Origin: Arthrobacter sp. zg-Y1171
GTDB taxonomy: Bacteria > Actinomycetota > Actinomycetes > Actinomycetales > Micrococcaceae
DNA length: 64,000 bases
Direction: 5' to 3'
NCBI RefSeq assembly: GCF_025244845.1
Contig: NZ_CP104264.1
Coordinates: forward strand, 1,674,001 to 1,738,000
Both the position numbers and the translations under genes were made by a program. Every line of letters starts with the position of its first letter. The first letter of the stretch is position 1. Below, one piece after another: positions 25,587 to 34,525 of this stretch. A model generated the notes under the pieces. It saw nothing but the letters and a program-made list of their open reading frames with translations, was not told the DNA's origin and searched no databases.

Positions 25587-27593
25587 ATGACTGAACGGCC
25601 AGCAGCACGCAAGGGCGCGCGGACGTTCCCGGACTGGCTGGTCATTGCCACGCTGGGCTGCGGCGGCATAGTGGTCTCGCTCGAAAAAACCGCGGTGGTT
25701 CCGCTGCTGCCGGAATACCCCCGGATCTTCGGAGTCACCTCCGACGACGTGTCCTGGCTGGTCACCGTCACGCTGCTCTCCGCAGCGGTGGCAACCCCCA
25801 TCGTCTCCCGGCTCGCGGACATGTACGGCAAACGCCGGATGCTGCTGGTGGCCATGGCCCTGATGGTTGCCGGCGCCTTCACGGCCTCCATCGGCGGGAC
25901 CTTCACGTGGGCCCTGGTCGGCCGCGGGCTGCAGGGCCTTGCCGGTGCGGTGATACCGGTGGGGATCAGCATCCTGCGGGAAACCCTGCCGCAGAAGAAG
26001 ATCGCCGGCGCCGTTGCGCTGATGAGTGCCAGCTTCGGCATCGGCAGCGCCCTGGGGCTGCCGCTTGCCGGGCTGGTCTATGCACGGTTGGGCTGGCAGG
26101 GCACCTTTTGGGTGGTGGGAGTGATTGGCGCGTTGGTGATTGCCGCCGTCGTCGTCTTTGTTCCGGAGTCGAAGGTCCGCAACCCGGCACCGTTTGACTA
26201 CGTCGGGGCCCTGCTGCTGTCGGCCGCCATGACCGCCGTATTGCTGGCCATTACCAAGGGCGGGGTCTGGGGCTGGACCAGTTACCCGATCCTGGGCCTT
26301 TTTGCCGCCGCCGCCGTCTGCTTCGCACTGTGGTTTCCGGCGGAGCTGCGCAACGGACAGCCCCTGGTGGACCTGCGGACATCCGCCCTCCGCCCGGTCC
26401 TGCTCACCAACATCGGAGCCGTCCTGGTGGGCTTTTCCATGTACGCGAACATGCTGGTCACCACGCAGCAGCTGCAGCTCTCGAAGGAGACCGGCTACGG
26501 CTTCGGGCTGAGCGTGCTCGCGGCCGGCCTCACCATGATCCCGTCGGGGCTGGCCATGGTGGCGGCTTCCCCGGTCTCGGCGCGCATCACCAACACGTAC
26601 GGAGCCAAGGTCACGCTGGTGACCGGCTGCACCGTTATGGCTGCGGGGTATCTGGCACGCATCCTCTTCGTGCACACGGTTCCTCAAATCATCACCGGGG
26701 CCGTGATCGTGTCCATCGGCACGGCAATCTCCATGGCCGCCATGCCCACCATCATCATGAGCAACGTCCCGCTCACCGACACAGCGGCAGCCAACGGCCT
26801 GAACACCCTGCTCCGGTCCGTAGGCACCTCCACCTGCAGCGCAGCAGTGGCCACTATCCTGGCCTCGCTGACAATAACCATCGGCGGCAGCAGCTTCCCC
26901 GGACTGGACGCGTTCCGGACCATTTTCGTGTTGGCCGGTCTGGCGGCACTGGCCGCCGCCGGCGTCGCCTGCCTGATTCCCCGGTCCCGCCGGCACGAGG
27001 CCACGCACCCGGACCTGCACGCCGACGGCGGACAACGGCAGCCGCAACCGGAGGAAAAGCGGGAGATCATGGTCAGCGGACGGCTGCTGTCGGCCGCTGA
27101 CGGCAGGCCGGTGGGCCGGGGCACCGTCACTGTGCTGGACAGCGGTGGCAGTCCGGTGGACTGGGACCGCACGGACCAGGACGGCGGCTATGCCGTCCTG
27201 CTTCCCGGCGAGGGACAATACGTCATGGTTGCGAGCCAGGCCAGCTGGCTGCCGGTTTCGGAAGTGCTGGCCATCCGGGGTGCGGCGGTACACCACGACC
27301 TCCATTTCCGCCGGCCGCTGGCCCTTACGGGACGGATCCGGCATGCCGGCCGCGCCGTCGCTGATGCACTCGTGATCCTGGTCCGGCCAGGCGGAGAGGT
27401 AGCAGCCTCGGCCCGTTCAGACGGCAGGGGGAACTACGAGCTGCCCCTGCCCGGATCCGGTGAGTATGTCCTTAGCGTCATTGAACCGGATGCCCGGACC
27501 ACCCACACCCGGACCGTGGTCCTCCCGGCGCCGGACACCGTGATCGACGTGGAACTCGGAGGACGGGAACCGCACACCGGCCTCAGGATCTGA
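25587..27593 (+). CDS. MFS drug-type exporter fused to two C-terminal beta-sandwich domains
   Basis: 668 residues. Residues 1 to about 470 are an EmrB/QacA-like (DHA2) transporter: TVTLLSAAVATPIVSRLADMYGKRRMLLVAMAL is the motif A loop, GRGLQGLAGAVIPVGISILRE the following helix, and GSALGLPLAGLVYARLGW the antiporter motif. A charged linker then precedes two repeats of a carboxypeptidase regulatory-like fold at about 488-570 (VSGRLLSAADGRPVGRGTVTVLD...TDQDGGYAVLLPGEGQYVMVAS) and about 572-655 (LTGRIRHAGRAVADALVILV...SDGRGNYELPLPGSGEYVLSV). The substrate is unknown. Such tails are not normal for MFS exporters; similar chimeras exist in some actinobacteria as far as I recall. The ATG lies 32 bp after hsp20. 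Confidence 0.85.
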   Translation: MTERPAARKGARTFPDWLVIATLGCGGIVVSLEKTAVVPLLPEYPRIFGVTSDDVSWLVTVTLLSAAVATPIVSRLADMYGKRRMLLVAMALMVAGAFTASIGGTFTWALVGRGLQGLAGAVIPVGISILRETLPQKKIAGAVALMSASFGIGSALGLPLAGLVYARLGWQGTFWVVGVIGALVIAAVVVFVPESKVRNPAPFDYVGALLLSAAMTAVLLAITKGGVWGWTSYPILGLFAAAAVCFALWFPAELRNGQPLVDLRTSALRPVLLTNIGAVLVGFSMYANMLVTTQQLQLSKETGYGFGLSVLAAGLTMIPSGLAMVAASPVSARITNTYGAKVTLVTGCTVMAAGYLARILFVHTVPQIITGAVIVSIGTAISMAAMPTIIMSNVPLTDTAAANGLNTLLRSVGTSTCSAAVATILASLTITIGGSSFPGLDAFRTIFVLAGLAALAAAGVACLIPRSRRHEATHPDLHADGGQRQPQPEEKREIMVSGRLLSAADGRPVGRGTVTVLDSGGSPVDWDRTDQDGGYAVLLPGEGQYVMVASQASWLPVSEVLAIRGAAVHHDLHFRRPLALTGRIRHAGRAVADALVILVRPGGEVAASARSDGRGNYELPLPGSGEYVLSVIEPDARTTHTRTVVLPAPDTVIDVELGGREPHTGLRI

Positions 27594-27747
27594 CCGGGCC
27601 GCCCATCAGCGAGACCAAGGGCACATCTGCCGCTTTGGTACGCGCCTGTCCAAGCGCATACGATCAATCTGGCGTAAAGCGGGCGTCGGCAGCCAAACAC
27701 GTGCCGAGCTATGTCCCGCTGCGCGGATTCTTTCACTCGTCTTTAGT

Positions 27748-27753
27748 TAGGGT
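27748..27753 (+). promoter_or_regulatory. possible -10 box TAGGGT before the pit gene
   Basis: TAGGGT ends 5 nt before the GTG at 27759. The 165-bp gap upstream holds no gene, and no PhoP-type direct repeat was recognised. Confidence 0.35.
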
Positions 27754-27758
27754 ATGCG

Positions 27759-29033
27759 GTGGACCTCACCCTCATGGTCGCGCTGGTGATCGCGCTAGCA
27801 CTATTCTTCGACTTCACCAACGGCTTTCATGACACCGCCAATGCGATGGCTACCCCCATCGCAACCGGTGCCATCAAGCCCAAAACGGCCGTCGCCCTGG
27901 CGGCCGTGCTCAACCTGGTAGGTGCCTTCCTCTCCACGGAGGTAGCCAAAACCATCTCCGGCGGACTCATCAAGGAAGGTGAGGGCGGGATCCAGATAAC
28001 CCCCGTCATGATCTTCGCCGGCCTGATGGGCGCCGTCATCTGGAACCTGATCACCTGGCTGCGGGGACTGCCGAGCAGTTCCTCCCACGCCCTGTTCGGC
28101 GGGCTGATCGGTGCCGCGATTGTCGGCGCCGGATTCGGTTCGGTGGATTACTCCGTGCTGATGTCCAAGGTTGTCCTGCCTGCGCTGATCGCTCCGTGCA
28201 TCGCCCTGTTCGTGGCTTATCTCGCCACCAAGCTGGCGTACCGGATCACCCGCCGGCATGATCCCGATTCGGGCAACAAGCTGCCCCGCAAGCGCGGCGG
28301 CTTCCGCTACGCCCAGATCTTCTCCTCCTCCCTGGTCGCCCTGGCTCACGGCACCAACGACGCCCAGAAGACGATGGGTGTGATCACCCTTGTCCTGGTT
28401 GCCGGCGGCCTGCAGACCTCCGGCACCGGCCCCGCCTTCTGGGTCGTTGCAGCCTGTGCCATTGCCATTGCCGCCGGAACCTACGCCGGCGGCTGGCGCA
28501 TCATCCGCACCATGGGAACCGGCCTGACCGAGGTCAAGCCGGCACAGGGCTTTGCTGCCGAAACCAGTACGGCCGCTGCCATCCTGGCCTCGTCCCACCT
28601 GGGCTTCGCACTGTCCACCACCCAGGTCGCCTCCGGCTCCGTCATCGGTTCAGGCCTGGGCCGCAAGGGCGCCGAGGTCCGCTGGGGCACCGCAGGGAAG
28701 GTCGGTGCCGGCTGGCTCCTCACGCTTCCCGCTGCCGCCGTCATGGGTGCCATTGCGGCGCTCATCGCGTCCATCGGCACTGCAGGTGTGGTTGCAATCT
28801 CCATCCTCGGCACCCTCACCATCCTGGGCATCTTCCTGTGGTCACGCCGCAGCCCGGTGAACCACGACAACGCCGTCAGCGACATTGAAAATGCCGGCGA
28901 AGTAGTCCGCATCAAGAAGCGCCGCGGCAAGAACAACCGCAAGGGCAAGAACGGCAGCACCGGCAAGAACAACAACTCCGGTAAGGGCGGAAGCACCGCT
29001 GCCGGGGTCAAGGTCAAGGAAGGTTCCAAATGA
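27759..29033 (+). CDS. low-affinity inorganic phosphate transporter, PitA type
   Basis: 424 residues with about ten membrane segments. The duplicated Pit signature is clear: DFTNGFHDTANAMATPIATGAIKP near the N-terminus and ALAHGTNDAQKTMGVITLVL in the second half, with SSSHALFGGLIGAAI and ASSHLGFALSTTQVASGSVIGSGLG after each. It carries phosphate, as a metal-phosphate complex, with protons. The C-terminal 45 residues are a Lys/Asn/Gly-rich hydrophilic tail. The GTG at 27759 is used; an ATG at 27774 is the alternative. The next gene overlaps its stop codon by 4 bp. Confidence 0.93.
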   Translation: MDLTLMVALVIALALFFDFTNGFHDTANAMATPIATGAIKPKTAVALAAVLNLVGAFLSTEVAKTISGGLIKEGEGGIQITPVMIFAGLMGAVIWNLITWLRGLPSSSSHALFGGLIGAAIVGAGFGSVDYSVLMSKVVLPALIAPCIALFVAYLATKLAYRITRRHDPDSGNKLPRKRGGFRYAQIFSSSLVALAHGTNDAQKTMGVITLVLVAGGLQTSGTGPAFWVVAACAIAIAAGTYAGGWRIIRTMGTGLTEVKPAQGFAAETSTAAAILASSHLGFALSTTQVASGSVIGSGLGRKGAEVRWGTAGKVGAGWLLTLPAAAVMGAIAALIASIGTAGVVAISILGTLTILGIFLWSRRSPVNHDNAVSDIENAGEVVRIKKRRGKNNRKGKNGSTGKNNNSGKGGSTAAGVKVKEGSK

Positions 29034-29272
29034 ACATCCACTGGATGGACTACCTGACGGTCTTCGGCGTCACGCTTCTCGCCGCGCTGACCGTGGTCTG
29101 CATCTATTCGTTCGGGGTTCGCCTGTACGCGGTCTCGCTCGATGCTGAGACCGGTTCCACCCCGCGCAACCGCGTCGCCCTGGCAAAGGCCGGAGCGTTC
29201 ACCTGCTTCGCACTTAGCGCCGCAGCGGTACTGTTCGGGATTTACCTGATTGTCCCGGCGCTGCACGGCTAG
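29030..29272 (+). CDS. small membrane protein coupled to the phosphate transporter
   Basis: 80 residues with two hydrophobic helices (YLTVFGVTLLAALTVVCIYSFGVRLYAV and AGAFTCFALSAAAVLFGIYLIVPAL) joined by a polar loop. The start overlaps the transporter stop (ATGA), so synthesis is translationally coupled. Small two-helix proteins are regularly found directly after Pit genes in actinobacteria; a subunit or regulator role is inference. Confidence 0.88.
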   Translation: MNIHWMDYLTVFGVTLLAALTVVCIYSFGVRLYAVSLDAETGSTPRNRVALAKAGAFTCFALSAAAVLFGIYLIVPALHG

Positions 29273-29287
29273 GCTTTCAGAAACACT

Positions 29288-29325
29288 AAAAGGCCCGCAG
29301 GATCATTTGATCCTGCGGGCCTTTT
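29288..29325. terminator. bidirectional terminator
   Basis: A 17-bp perfect stem with a 4-nt loop, flanked by A-rich and T-rich edges, lies between the phosphate operon and the convergent ene-reductase. Confidence 0.9.
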
Positions 29326-29338
29326 ACGTTGGTGGTGC

Positions 29339-30430
29339 CTAGTTCTGCAACGCCGGGTCCGGGGCGTAGAACGGGTAATCCGTGTAGCCCTCGGGTCCGA
29401 AGGAGTAGAACGTCGTTGCGTCCGGGGTGTTCAGCGGCAGGTCTTCCTGCCAGCGGCGCGCGAGGTCCGGGTTGGCGATGGCCGGACGGCCGACAACGAC
29501 GGCGTCGCCCAGTCCGTCGTCCATCATGGCCAGGGCTTCCTCGCGGGTGGTGAGGGGGCCGAAGCCCGTGTTGAGCAGCACCTTGCCGCCGAAGCGGGTG
29601 CGGAGGGCCTGGACCAGCTCGCCGGCGGGATCACGGTGCAGGATGCTCAGGTACGCGAGGCCGAGCGGTGCTACGGCATCCAGCAGGACGCCGTACGTGG
29701 CAAGCACATCCTCCGGGTCCATCTCCAGGCAGCCCTGCACATTGTGCTCGGGCGAAATGCGCAGGCCAACCCGGTCGGCGCCGATTTCGGCCGCCACGGC
29801 GGAAAGGGTTTCAATGACGAACCGTGCACGGTTTTCGGGGCTTCCGCCGTAGTTGTCCGTGCGCTGGTTCGCCGTCGGGGAGAGAAATTCATGCAGGAGG
29901 TAACCGTTCGCTCCGTGCAGCTCCACGCCGTCGAACCCGGCGTCCACCGCTGCCCTGGACCCGCGCACGAAGTCCGCGGTCACAGACGCTAGTTCTTCGG
30001 TTTCCAGTGCACGCGGCACTGTGTACGCCTGCTTGCCGTCATAGGTGTGGGACATGCCGTCCACAGCCACGGCACTCGGGGCTACGGGGTCCACGCCGCC
30101 GTTGATGTTCGGATGGGTCACCCGGCCGGCGTGCATGACCTGCGCGACAATCCGGCCGCCGGCTTCATGCACGGCGTCGGTGACCCGGCGCCAGCCTGCC
30201 AGCTGCTCGGGGTCCACGAGCCCGGGCTGTCCGGGGAATCCCTGCCCTTCACGGCTGGGATACGTTCCTTCGCTGACGATCAGGCCGAGCGAGGCACGCT
30301 GGCTGTAGTGCTCAACCATCATCGGGCCCGGGATGCCGTCGCGTCCGGCCCGTTGGCGGGTCAGCGGGGCCATCACGAGGCGGTTGGACAGTTCAAGGCT
30401 GCCGGCGGTCATCGGGGAAAACAGGTTCAC
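29339..30430 (-). CDS. Old Yellow Enzyme family alkene reductase
   Basis: 363 residues. FMN-dependent NAD(P)H ene-reductase acting on alpha,beta-unsaturated carbonyls or nitro compounds. Landmarks: LSNRLVMAPLTRQRAG; ASLGLIVSEGTYPSREGQG; VAQVMHAGRVTHP; the active-site block FDGVELHGANGYLLHEFLSPTANQRTDNYGGSPENRARF; VGLRISPEHN; and the phosphate loop DAVVVGRPAIANPDL. The pair that is often His-Asn appears in ELHGANG. The GTG start at 30430 has GGAAGAG upstream; an extension to 30472 is unsupported. Confidence 0.93.
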   Translation of the reverse strand: MNLFSPMTAGSLELSNRLVMAPLTRQRAGRDGIPGPMMVEHYSQRASLGLIVSEGTYPSREGQGFPGQPGLVDPEQLAGWRRVTDAVHEAGGRIVAQVMHAGRVTHPNINGGVDPVAPSAVAVDGMSHTYDGKQAYTVPRALETEELASVTADFVRGSRAAVDAGFDGVELHGANGYLLHEFLSPTANQRTDNYGGSPENRARFVIETLSAVAAEIGADRVGLRISPEHNVQGCLEMDPEDVLATYGVLLDAVAPLGLAYLSILHRDPAGELVQALRTRFGGKVLLNTGFGPLTTREEALAMMDDGLGDAVVVGRPAIANPDLARRWQEDLPLNTPDATTFYSFGPEGYTDYPFYAPDPALQN

Positions 30431-30588
30431 TAAGTAACTCTTCCTATCGATTGCCGCTGCCCGCGCCTGCATAGGCAGCGCTGACAGCGGCAGTGTGGGT
30501 TCATAGGCGCAACCCGGTACCCCGCCAACCTATTCCGCGGGCGGCGCCGACTGTGGCGCAGCCCATACCCGTCCGGCCGCCGGCTGGC

Positions 30589-30594
30589 TACCAT
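30589..30594 (+). promoter_or_regulatory. -10 box TACCAT, leaderless start at 30601
   Basis: It ends 6 nt before the ATG; no ribosome binding site is present. Confidence 0.45.
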
Positions 30595-30600
30595 GGCGGC

Positions 30601-31137
30601 ATGGTGCGGACTGTGTACTACGCCTCTGTTTCCCTTGACGGATTCACCGCCGACGACGACGCCGGCCCGCCGGAGGACCACCGGTTCCGGGTGGCCGAAT
30701 CACCGGCGAACGCCGGTGCCGTGGTGATGGGGGCGGGGACCTACGGCCGGCTGCAGCGGCAGGTAGGGGAGGGCGGCGCCGACGCGTGGGACTGTCCGCC
30801 CGGGCCTGTCTGGGTCTACACACATCGCGAGTTTCCCGCCGTCGCCGGAGCGGACATCATGTTTGTCCGCGGTCCGGTGGAGGAGTTCGCGGCGGACATC
30901 GCGGACTCGGCCAACGGCGGGGACGTCTGGCTGCGGGGTGTGGATCTGGCGGGCCAGTACCTGCACCACGGACTGCTGGACGAACTGCGCCTGGTGGTGC
31001 ATCCGGTCCTGCTCGGCAGTGGCCGGCCGCTGCTGCCCCTCGCCGCGGAACGGCCGGCGCTGCTGCTCAGCGCCCGGCCGTCCGCCGACGGCAGCGTACG
31101 GCTGTGTTACGGGATCCACGCCGGGCAGGAGCCCTAG
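30601..31137 (+). CDS. dihydrofolate reductase/RibD C-terminal family protein
   Basis: 178 residues. The fold is indicated by VYYASVSLDGFTAD at the N-terminus, AVVMGAGTYGRL (nucleotide loop), VWVYTHREFP, DVWLRGVDLAGQYLHHGLLDELRLVVHPVLLGSGRPLLP. This is the pattern of stand-alone RibD_C proteins found widely in actinobacteria. They bind NADPH, but their substrates are generally unknown; a riboflavin role is unlikely without other rib genes nearby. The stop codon shares a CTAG with the convergent thioesterase gene. Confidence 0.85.
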   Translation: MVRTVYYASVSLDGFTADDDAGPPEDHRFRVAESPANAGAVVMGAGTYGRLQRQVGEGGADAWDCPPGPVWVYTHREFPAVAGADIMFVRGPVEEFAADIADSANGGDVWLRGVDLAGQYLHHGLLDELRLVVHPVLLGSGRPLLPLAAERPALLLSARPSADGSVRLCYGIHAGQEP

Positions 31138-31622
31138 CGGGACTCCCGGATCATGTTCGTAATGCGTGCCGTGGAGAGCCTGCGGCCGTCCTCGTCGGTC
31201 ATAACCACTTCGTGCGTGGTGAGGGTGTTGCCCAGGTGCACGGCCGTGGCCGTTCCGGTGACCAGACCTGAGGACGCGGACCGGTGGTGCGTGGCTCCGA
31301 TTTCTATTCCCACGGCGTGCCGTCCGGGTCCGGCATGGATACCGGCTCCGAAGGAGCCGAGGGTCTCGGCGAGGACCAGGTGCGCGCCGCCGTGGAGGAT
31401 GCCTGCCACCTGTTCGTTGCCCTCCACCGGCATGGTGGCCACCAACCGGTCCGCCGACATCTCGAGGAAACGGATGCCCATCTTCGCCACCAGCCGGCCC
31501 ACGCCGTGCGCGGACAGCCAGTCATGCATCTCTTCCGGGACACCGGCGTCGATAAGTTCCTGCTTGTAGGGGTTGGTGTCCGCCTGATGGCCGGAAGGGC
31601 CCGGCGTGAAAATCTCGCTCAT
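31134..31622 (-). CDS. PaaI-type hotdog thioesterase
   Basis: 162 residues. The active-site helix reads VAGILHGGAHLVLAETLGSFGAGIHA, with the HGG motif and acidic Glu of PaaI-like enzymes. It is followed by VGIEIGATHHRSASSGLVTGTATAVHLG. It probably hydrolyses a hydroxyphenylacetyl- or other aryl/acyl-CoA in the cytoplasm. The ATG at 31622 was chosen because homology begins soon after it; the frame runs further upstream antisense to polA. Its start is only 19 bp from the divergent polA start, so the two promoters overlap. Confidence 0.88.
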   Translation of the reverse strand: MSEIFTPGPSGHQADTNPYKQELIDAGVPEEMHDWLSAHGVGRLVAKMGIRFLEMSADRLVATMPVEGNEQVAGILHGGAHLVLAETLGSFGAGIHAGPGRHAVGIEIGATHHRSASSGLVTGTATAVHLGNTLTTHEVVMTDEDGRRLSTARITNMIRESR

Positions 31623-31628
31623 GGCAAC

Positions 31629-31634
31629 TAGGCT
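31629..31634 (+). promoter_or_regulatory. -10 box TAGGCT, leaderless start of polA
   Basis: It ends 7 nt before GTG 31642; no Shine-Dalgarno is present. It fixes the start downstream of in-frame codons at 31606-31621. Confidence 0.55.
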
Positions 31635-31641
31635 TGCATTT

Positions 31642-34485
31642 GTGAGTGAATCTACCAAACTGGCTACGACCCCCCTTAGCAGCAACATTAACGGCGACAT
31701 TAACGGCAACACGGGAGACGACGGCAAAAGCAGCGTTGATAACGGCGGTACCGCCGTCGAAACCCCGGGCACCCCGGGTGCAGCGCCCGTTTCCCTGGGA
31801 ACCGTGAACGCCGGGGGACACAACCGGCTGCTGGTGATTGACGGACACTCCATGGCGTTCCGGGCCTTCTACGCGCTCCCGGCCGAGAACTTCTCCACCG
31901 ACACCGGCCAGCACACCAATGCCGTCTACGGTTTCACCTCCATGCTGATCAACCTGATCAAGGAGGAGAAGCCCACTCACGTGGCCGTGGCCTTCGACCT
32001 GGACACGCCTACGTTCCGGTCTGAGGAATACACCGAATACAAGGGCGGCCGGAACAAGACGCCCGAGGAGTTCCACGGGCAGATCGACCTGATCATCAAG
32101 GTCATGGAAGCCATGCGTATTCCCACACTGTCCATGGACGGCTACGAAGCGGACGACATCCTTGCGACGCTGGCCGAGAAGGCGTCCGCCCTCAACTGGG
32201 ACGTCATGGTTGTCTCGGGGGACCGGGATGCCTTCCAGCTGGTGGATGACCACGTCACGGTGTTCTACCCCAAGAAGGGTGTTTCCGACCTGCCGCGCAT
32301 GGACGCCGCAGCCGTGGAAGCAAAATACCTGGTTCCCCCGGACAAGTACTCCGACCTCGCTGCCCTGGTGGGCGAGAGCGCGGACAACCTGCCCGGCGTC
32401 CCGGGTGTGGGTCCCAAGACCGCTGCGAAGTGGATCAAGCTTTACGGCGGGCTGGAGGGCATCCTCGAGAACCTGGACTCCATCAAGGGCAAGGTCGGCG
32501 ATTCCCTGCGCGAGAACATCGAGGACGTCAAGCGGAACCGGCGCCTGAACCGCCTCCTGCGGGACCTGGACCTGCCGGTGGACCTCGAGGCCATGGCCGC
32601 CCAGCGGCCGGACCGGGAGGCCATTGAGGAACTCTTTGACGCCCTTCAGTTCAACGCGCTGCGCAAGCGGCTCTTCGACGTCTACGGGGAAGATGAGGGC
32701 GAGGCCGCCGCGCACGCCGAAGTGCCCGCCCCTGAACACAGCATCATCACCGATGCCGGGGAATTGGACAGCTGGTTCCGTGCCGCCAACCAGGCCCGCA
32801 CTGCCGTGCAGTTGGTGACGGAGGGTGCCGCCGGGGCACGCGACGTCGTCGGCATTGCCCTGGTGACGGACGCATCGGCCGCCTACGTGCCGCTCACCGA
32901 GCTCGACAGCGCCGCCGAGCAGGTGCTGGCGGACTGGCTGGCAGACCTTGACGCGCCCAAGGTGGTCCACGATTTCAAGGAGGCTTACAAGGCATTGGCT
33001 GCCCGCGGCCTCCACCTGGCCGGCGAGGTCGATGACACCGCCATCTCCGGCTACCTGATCCAGCCGGACCGCCGCAGCTATGAGCTGGCGGACCTGGCGC
33101 AGTACCACCTGAAGATGAACATTGTGCCCGCGGCGGCCGCCAGCAACCAGCTGGAACTGTCCCTCGGGGACGAAGACGCGGCAACACCCGCCGTGTCCAA
33201 GGCGTTTGCCGCCCTGCGGCTGAGCGAGCACTTCGCCGGCCAGCTCGTGGAGCGCGGCGCCAACCAGCTCCTCGGCGGACTGGAACTGCCGCTGTCCGAG
33301 GTCCTCGCGGAAATGGAACTCGCCGGCATTGCGGTGTCCTCGGAGAAGCTGGACCGGCTGCTGGACGATTTCAGCGCCACCATCACCCGTGCGAGCGAGG
33401 AAGCCTTCCGGATCATCGGCAAGGAGATCAACCTCGGCTCCCCGAAGCAGCTGCAGGCCGTCCTCTTCGACGAACTCGGCCTGCCGAAGACCAAGAAGAT
33501 CAAGACCGGGTACTCCACGGACGCCGATGCGCTGACGGACCTGATCGTGAAGACCGGACATCCGTTCCTGGAGCAGCTGCTCGCCTTCCGCGACGCGTCC
33601 AAGCTGCGCTCCACCGTCGAGGGCCTGCGGAAGTCCGTTGCCGACGACGGCCGCATCCATACCACCTACGCCCAGACAGTGGCCGCCACCGGACGGCTGT
33701 CCTCAGTGAACCCGAACCTGCAGAACATCCCGATCCGATCCGAAGAGGGCCGCCGCATCCGCGAGGTCTTCGTGGTCGGCGAGGGCTACGATTCGCTGCT
33801 CACCGCGGACTACTCGCAGATCGAAATGCGGATCATGGCCCATCTCTCCGGCGACGAAGGGCTGATCTCCGCTTTCCAGGCGGGCGAGGACCTGCACCGG
33901 TTCGTCGGGTCGCACGTGTTCAACGTGGCCCCTGAAGAGGTCACCAGCGCCATGCGGTCCAAGGTCAAGGCGATGTCCTACGGCCTGGTCTACGGCCTGA
34001 GCTCCTTCGGCCTGTCCAAGCAGCTGGCCATCCCGGTGGACGAGGCCCGGACCCTGATCCGTGACTACTTCGAGCGGTTCGGTGCCGTGCGTGACTACCT
34101 GCGCGGCGTCGTCGAGCAGGCCCGCAAGGACGGCTTCACCTCCACCATCGAGGGCCGCCGCCGTTACCTGCCGGACCTGTCCAGCGACAACCGGCAGCTC
34201 CGCGAAATGGCCGAACGGGCCGCACTCAATGCCCCCATCCAGGGATCCGCGGCGGACATCATCAAGAAGGCCATGCTCGGCGTGGACAGCGAGCTGAAGG
34301 CGCAGGGGCTGAAATCCCGGATGCTGCTGCAGGTCCATGATGAACTGGTCCTCGAAGTCGCCGCCGGGGAGCGGGACGCGGTGGAGAAGCTGGTGCGGGA
34401 GCAGATGGGTTCCGCGGCGGACCTGTCCGTTCCGCTGGATGTCTCCGTCGGCGAGGGGATCAGCTGGCACGAGGCCGGGCACTAG
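31642..34485 (+). CDS. polA: DNA polymerase I
   Basis: 947 residues. Residues 1 to about 55 are a low-complexity Asn/Gly/Asp/Thr-rich extension not usual for Pol I. The 5'-3' exonuclease domain then starts at NRLLVIDGHSMAFRAFYAL and includes VAVAFDLDTPTFR, DGYEADDILATLA, VSGDRDAFQLV and LPGVPGVGPKTAAKWI. The middle domain lacks recognisable 3'-5' exonuclease carboxylates, as is common in actinobacteria. The polymerase domain has TGRLSSVNPNLQNIPIR, the motif A DYSQIEMRIMAHLSGD, motif B KVKAMSYGLVYGLSSFGLS and motif C VHDELVLEV. It works in Okazaki fragment maturation and excision repair. Confidence 0.96.
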   Translation: MSESTKLATTPLSSNINGDINGNTGDDGKSSVDNGGTAVETPGTPGAAPVSLGTVNAGGHNRLLVIDGHSMAFRAFYALPAENFSTDTGQHTNAVYGFTSMLINLIKEEKPTHVAVAFDLDTPTFRSEEYTEYKGGRNKTPEEFHGQIDLIIKVMEAMRIPTLSMDGYEADDILATLAEKASALNWDVMVVSGDRDAFQLVDDHVTVFYPKKGVSDLPRMDAAAVEAKYLVPPDKYSDLAALVGESADNLPGVPGVGPKTAAKWIKLYGGLEGILENLDSIKGKVGDSLRENIEDVKRNRRLNRLLRDLDLPVDLEAMAAQRPDREAIEELFDALQFNALRKRLFDVYGEDEGEAAAHAEVPAPEHSIITDAGELDSWFRAANQARTAVQLVTEGAAGARDVVGIALVTDASAAYVPLTELDSAAEQVLADWLADLDAPKVVHDFKEAYKALAARGLHLAGEVDDTAISGYLIQPDRRSYELADLAQYHLKMNIVPAAAASNQLELSLGDEDAATPAVSKAFAALRLSEHFAGQLVERGANQLLGGLELPLSEVLAEMELAGIAVSSEKLDRLLDDFSATITRASEEAFRIIGKEINLGSPKQLQAVLFDELGLPKTKKIKTGYSTDADALTDLIVKTGHPFLEQLLAFRDASKLRSTVEGLRKSVADDGRIHTTYAQTVAATGRLSSVNPNLQNIPIRSEEGRRIREVFVVGEGYDSLLTADYSQIEMRIMAHLSGDEGLISAFQAGEDLHRFVGSHVFNVAPEEVTSAMRSKVKAMSYGLVYGLSSFGLSKQLAIPVDEARTLIRDYFERFGAVRDYLRGVVEQARKDGFTSTIEGRRRYLPDLSSDNRQLREMAERAALNAPIQGSAADIIKKAMLGVDSELKAQGLKSRMLLQVHDELVLEVAAGERDAVEKLVREQMGSAADLSVPLDVSVGEGISWHEAGH

Positions 34486-34525
34486 GCACTACCGCCGAAA
34501 CTGCCGCCTAGACACAGGGGGAACC

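Noticed and set aside
27594..27758. PhoP box upstream of the phosphate transporter
   Set aside because: One TTTCACT-like heptamer is present but no second copy at 11-bp spacing.
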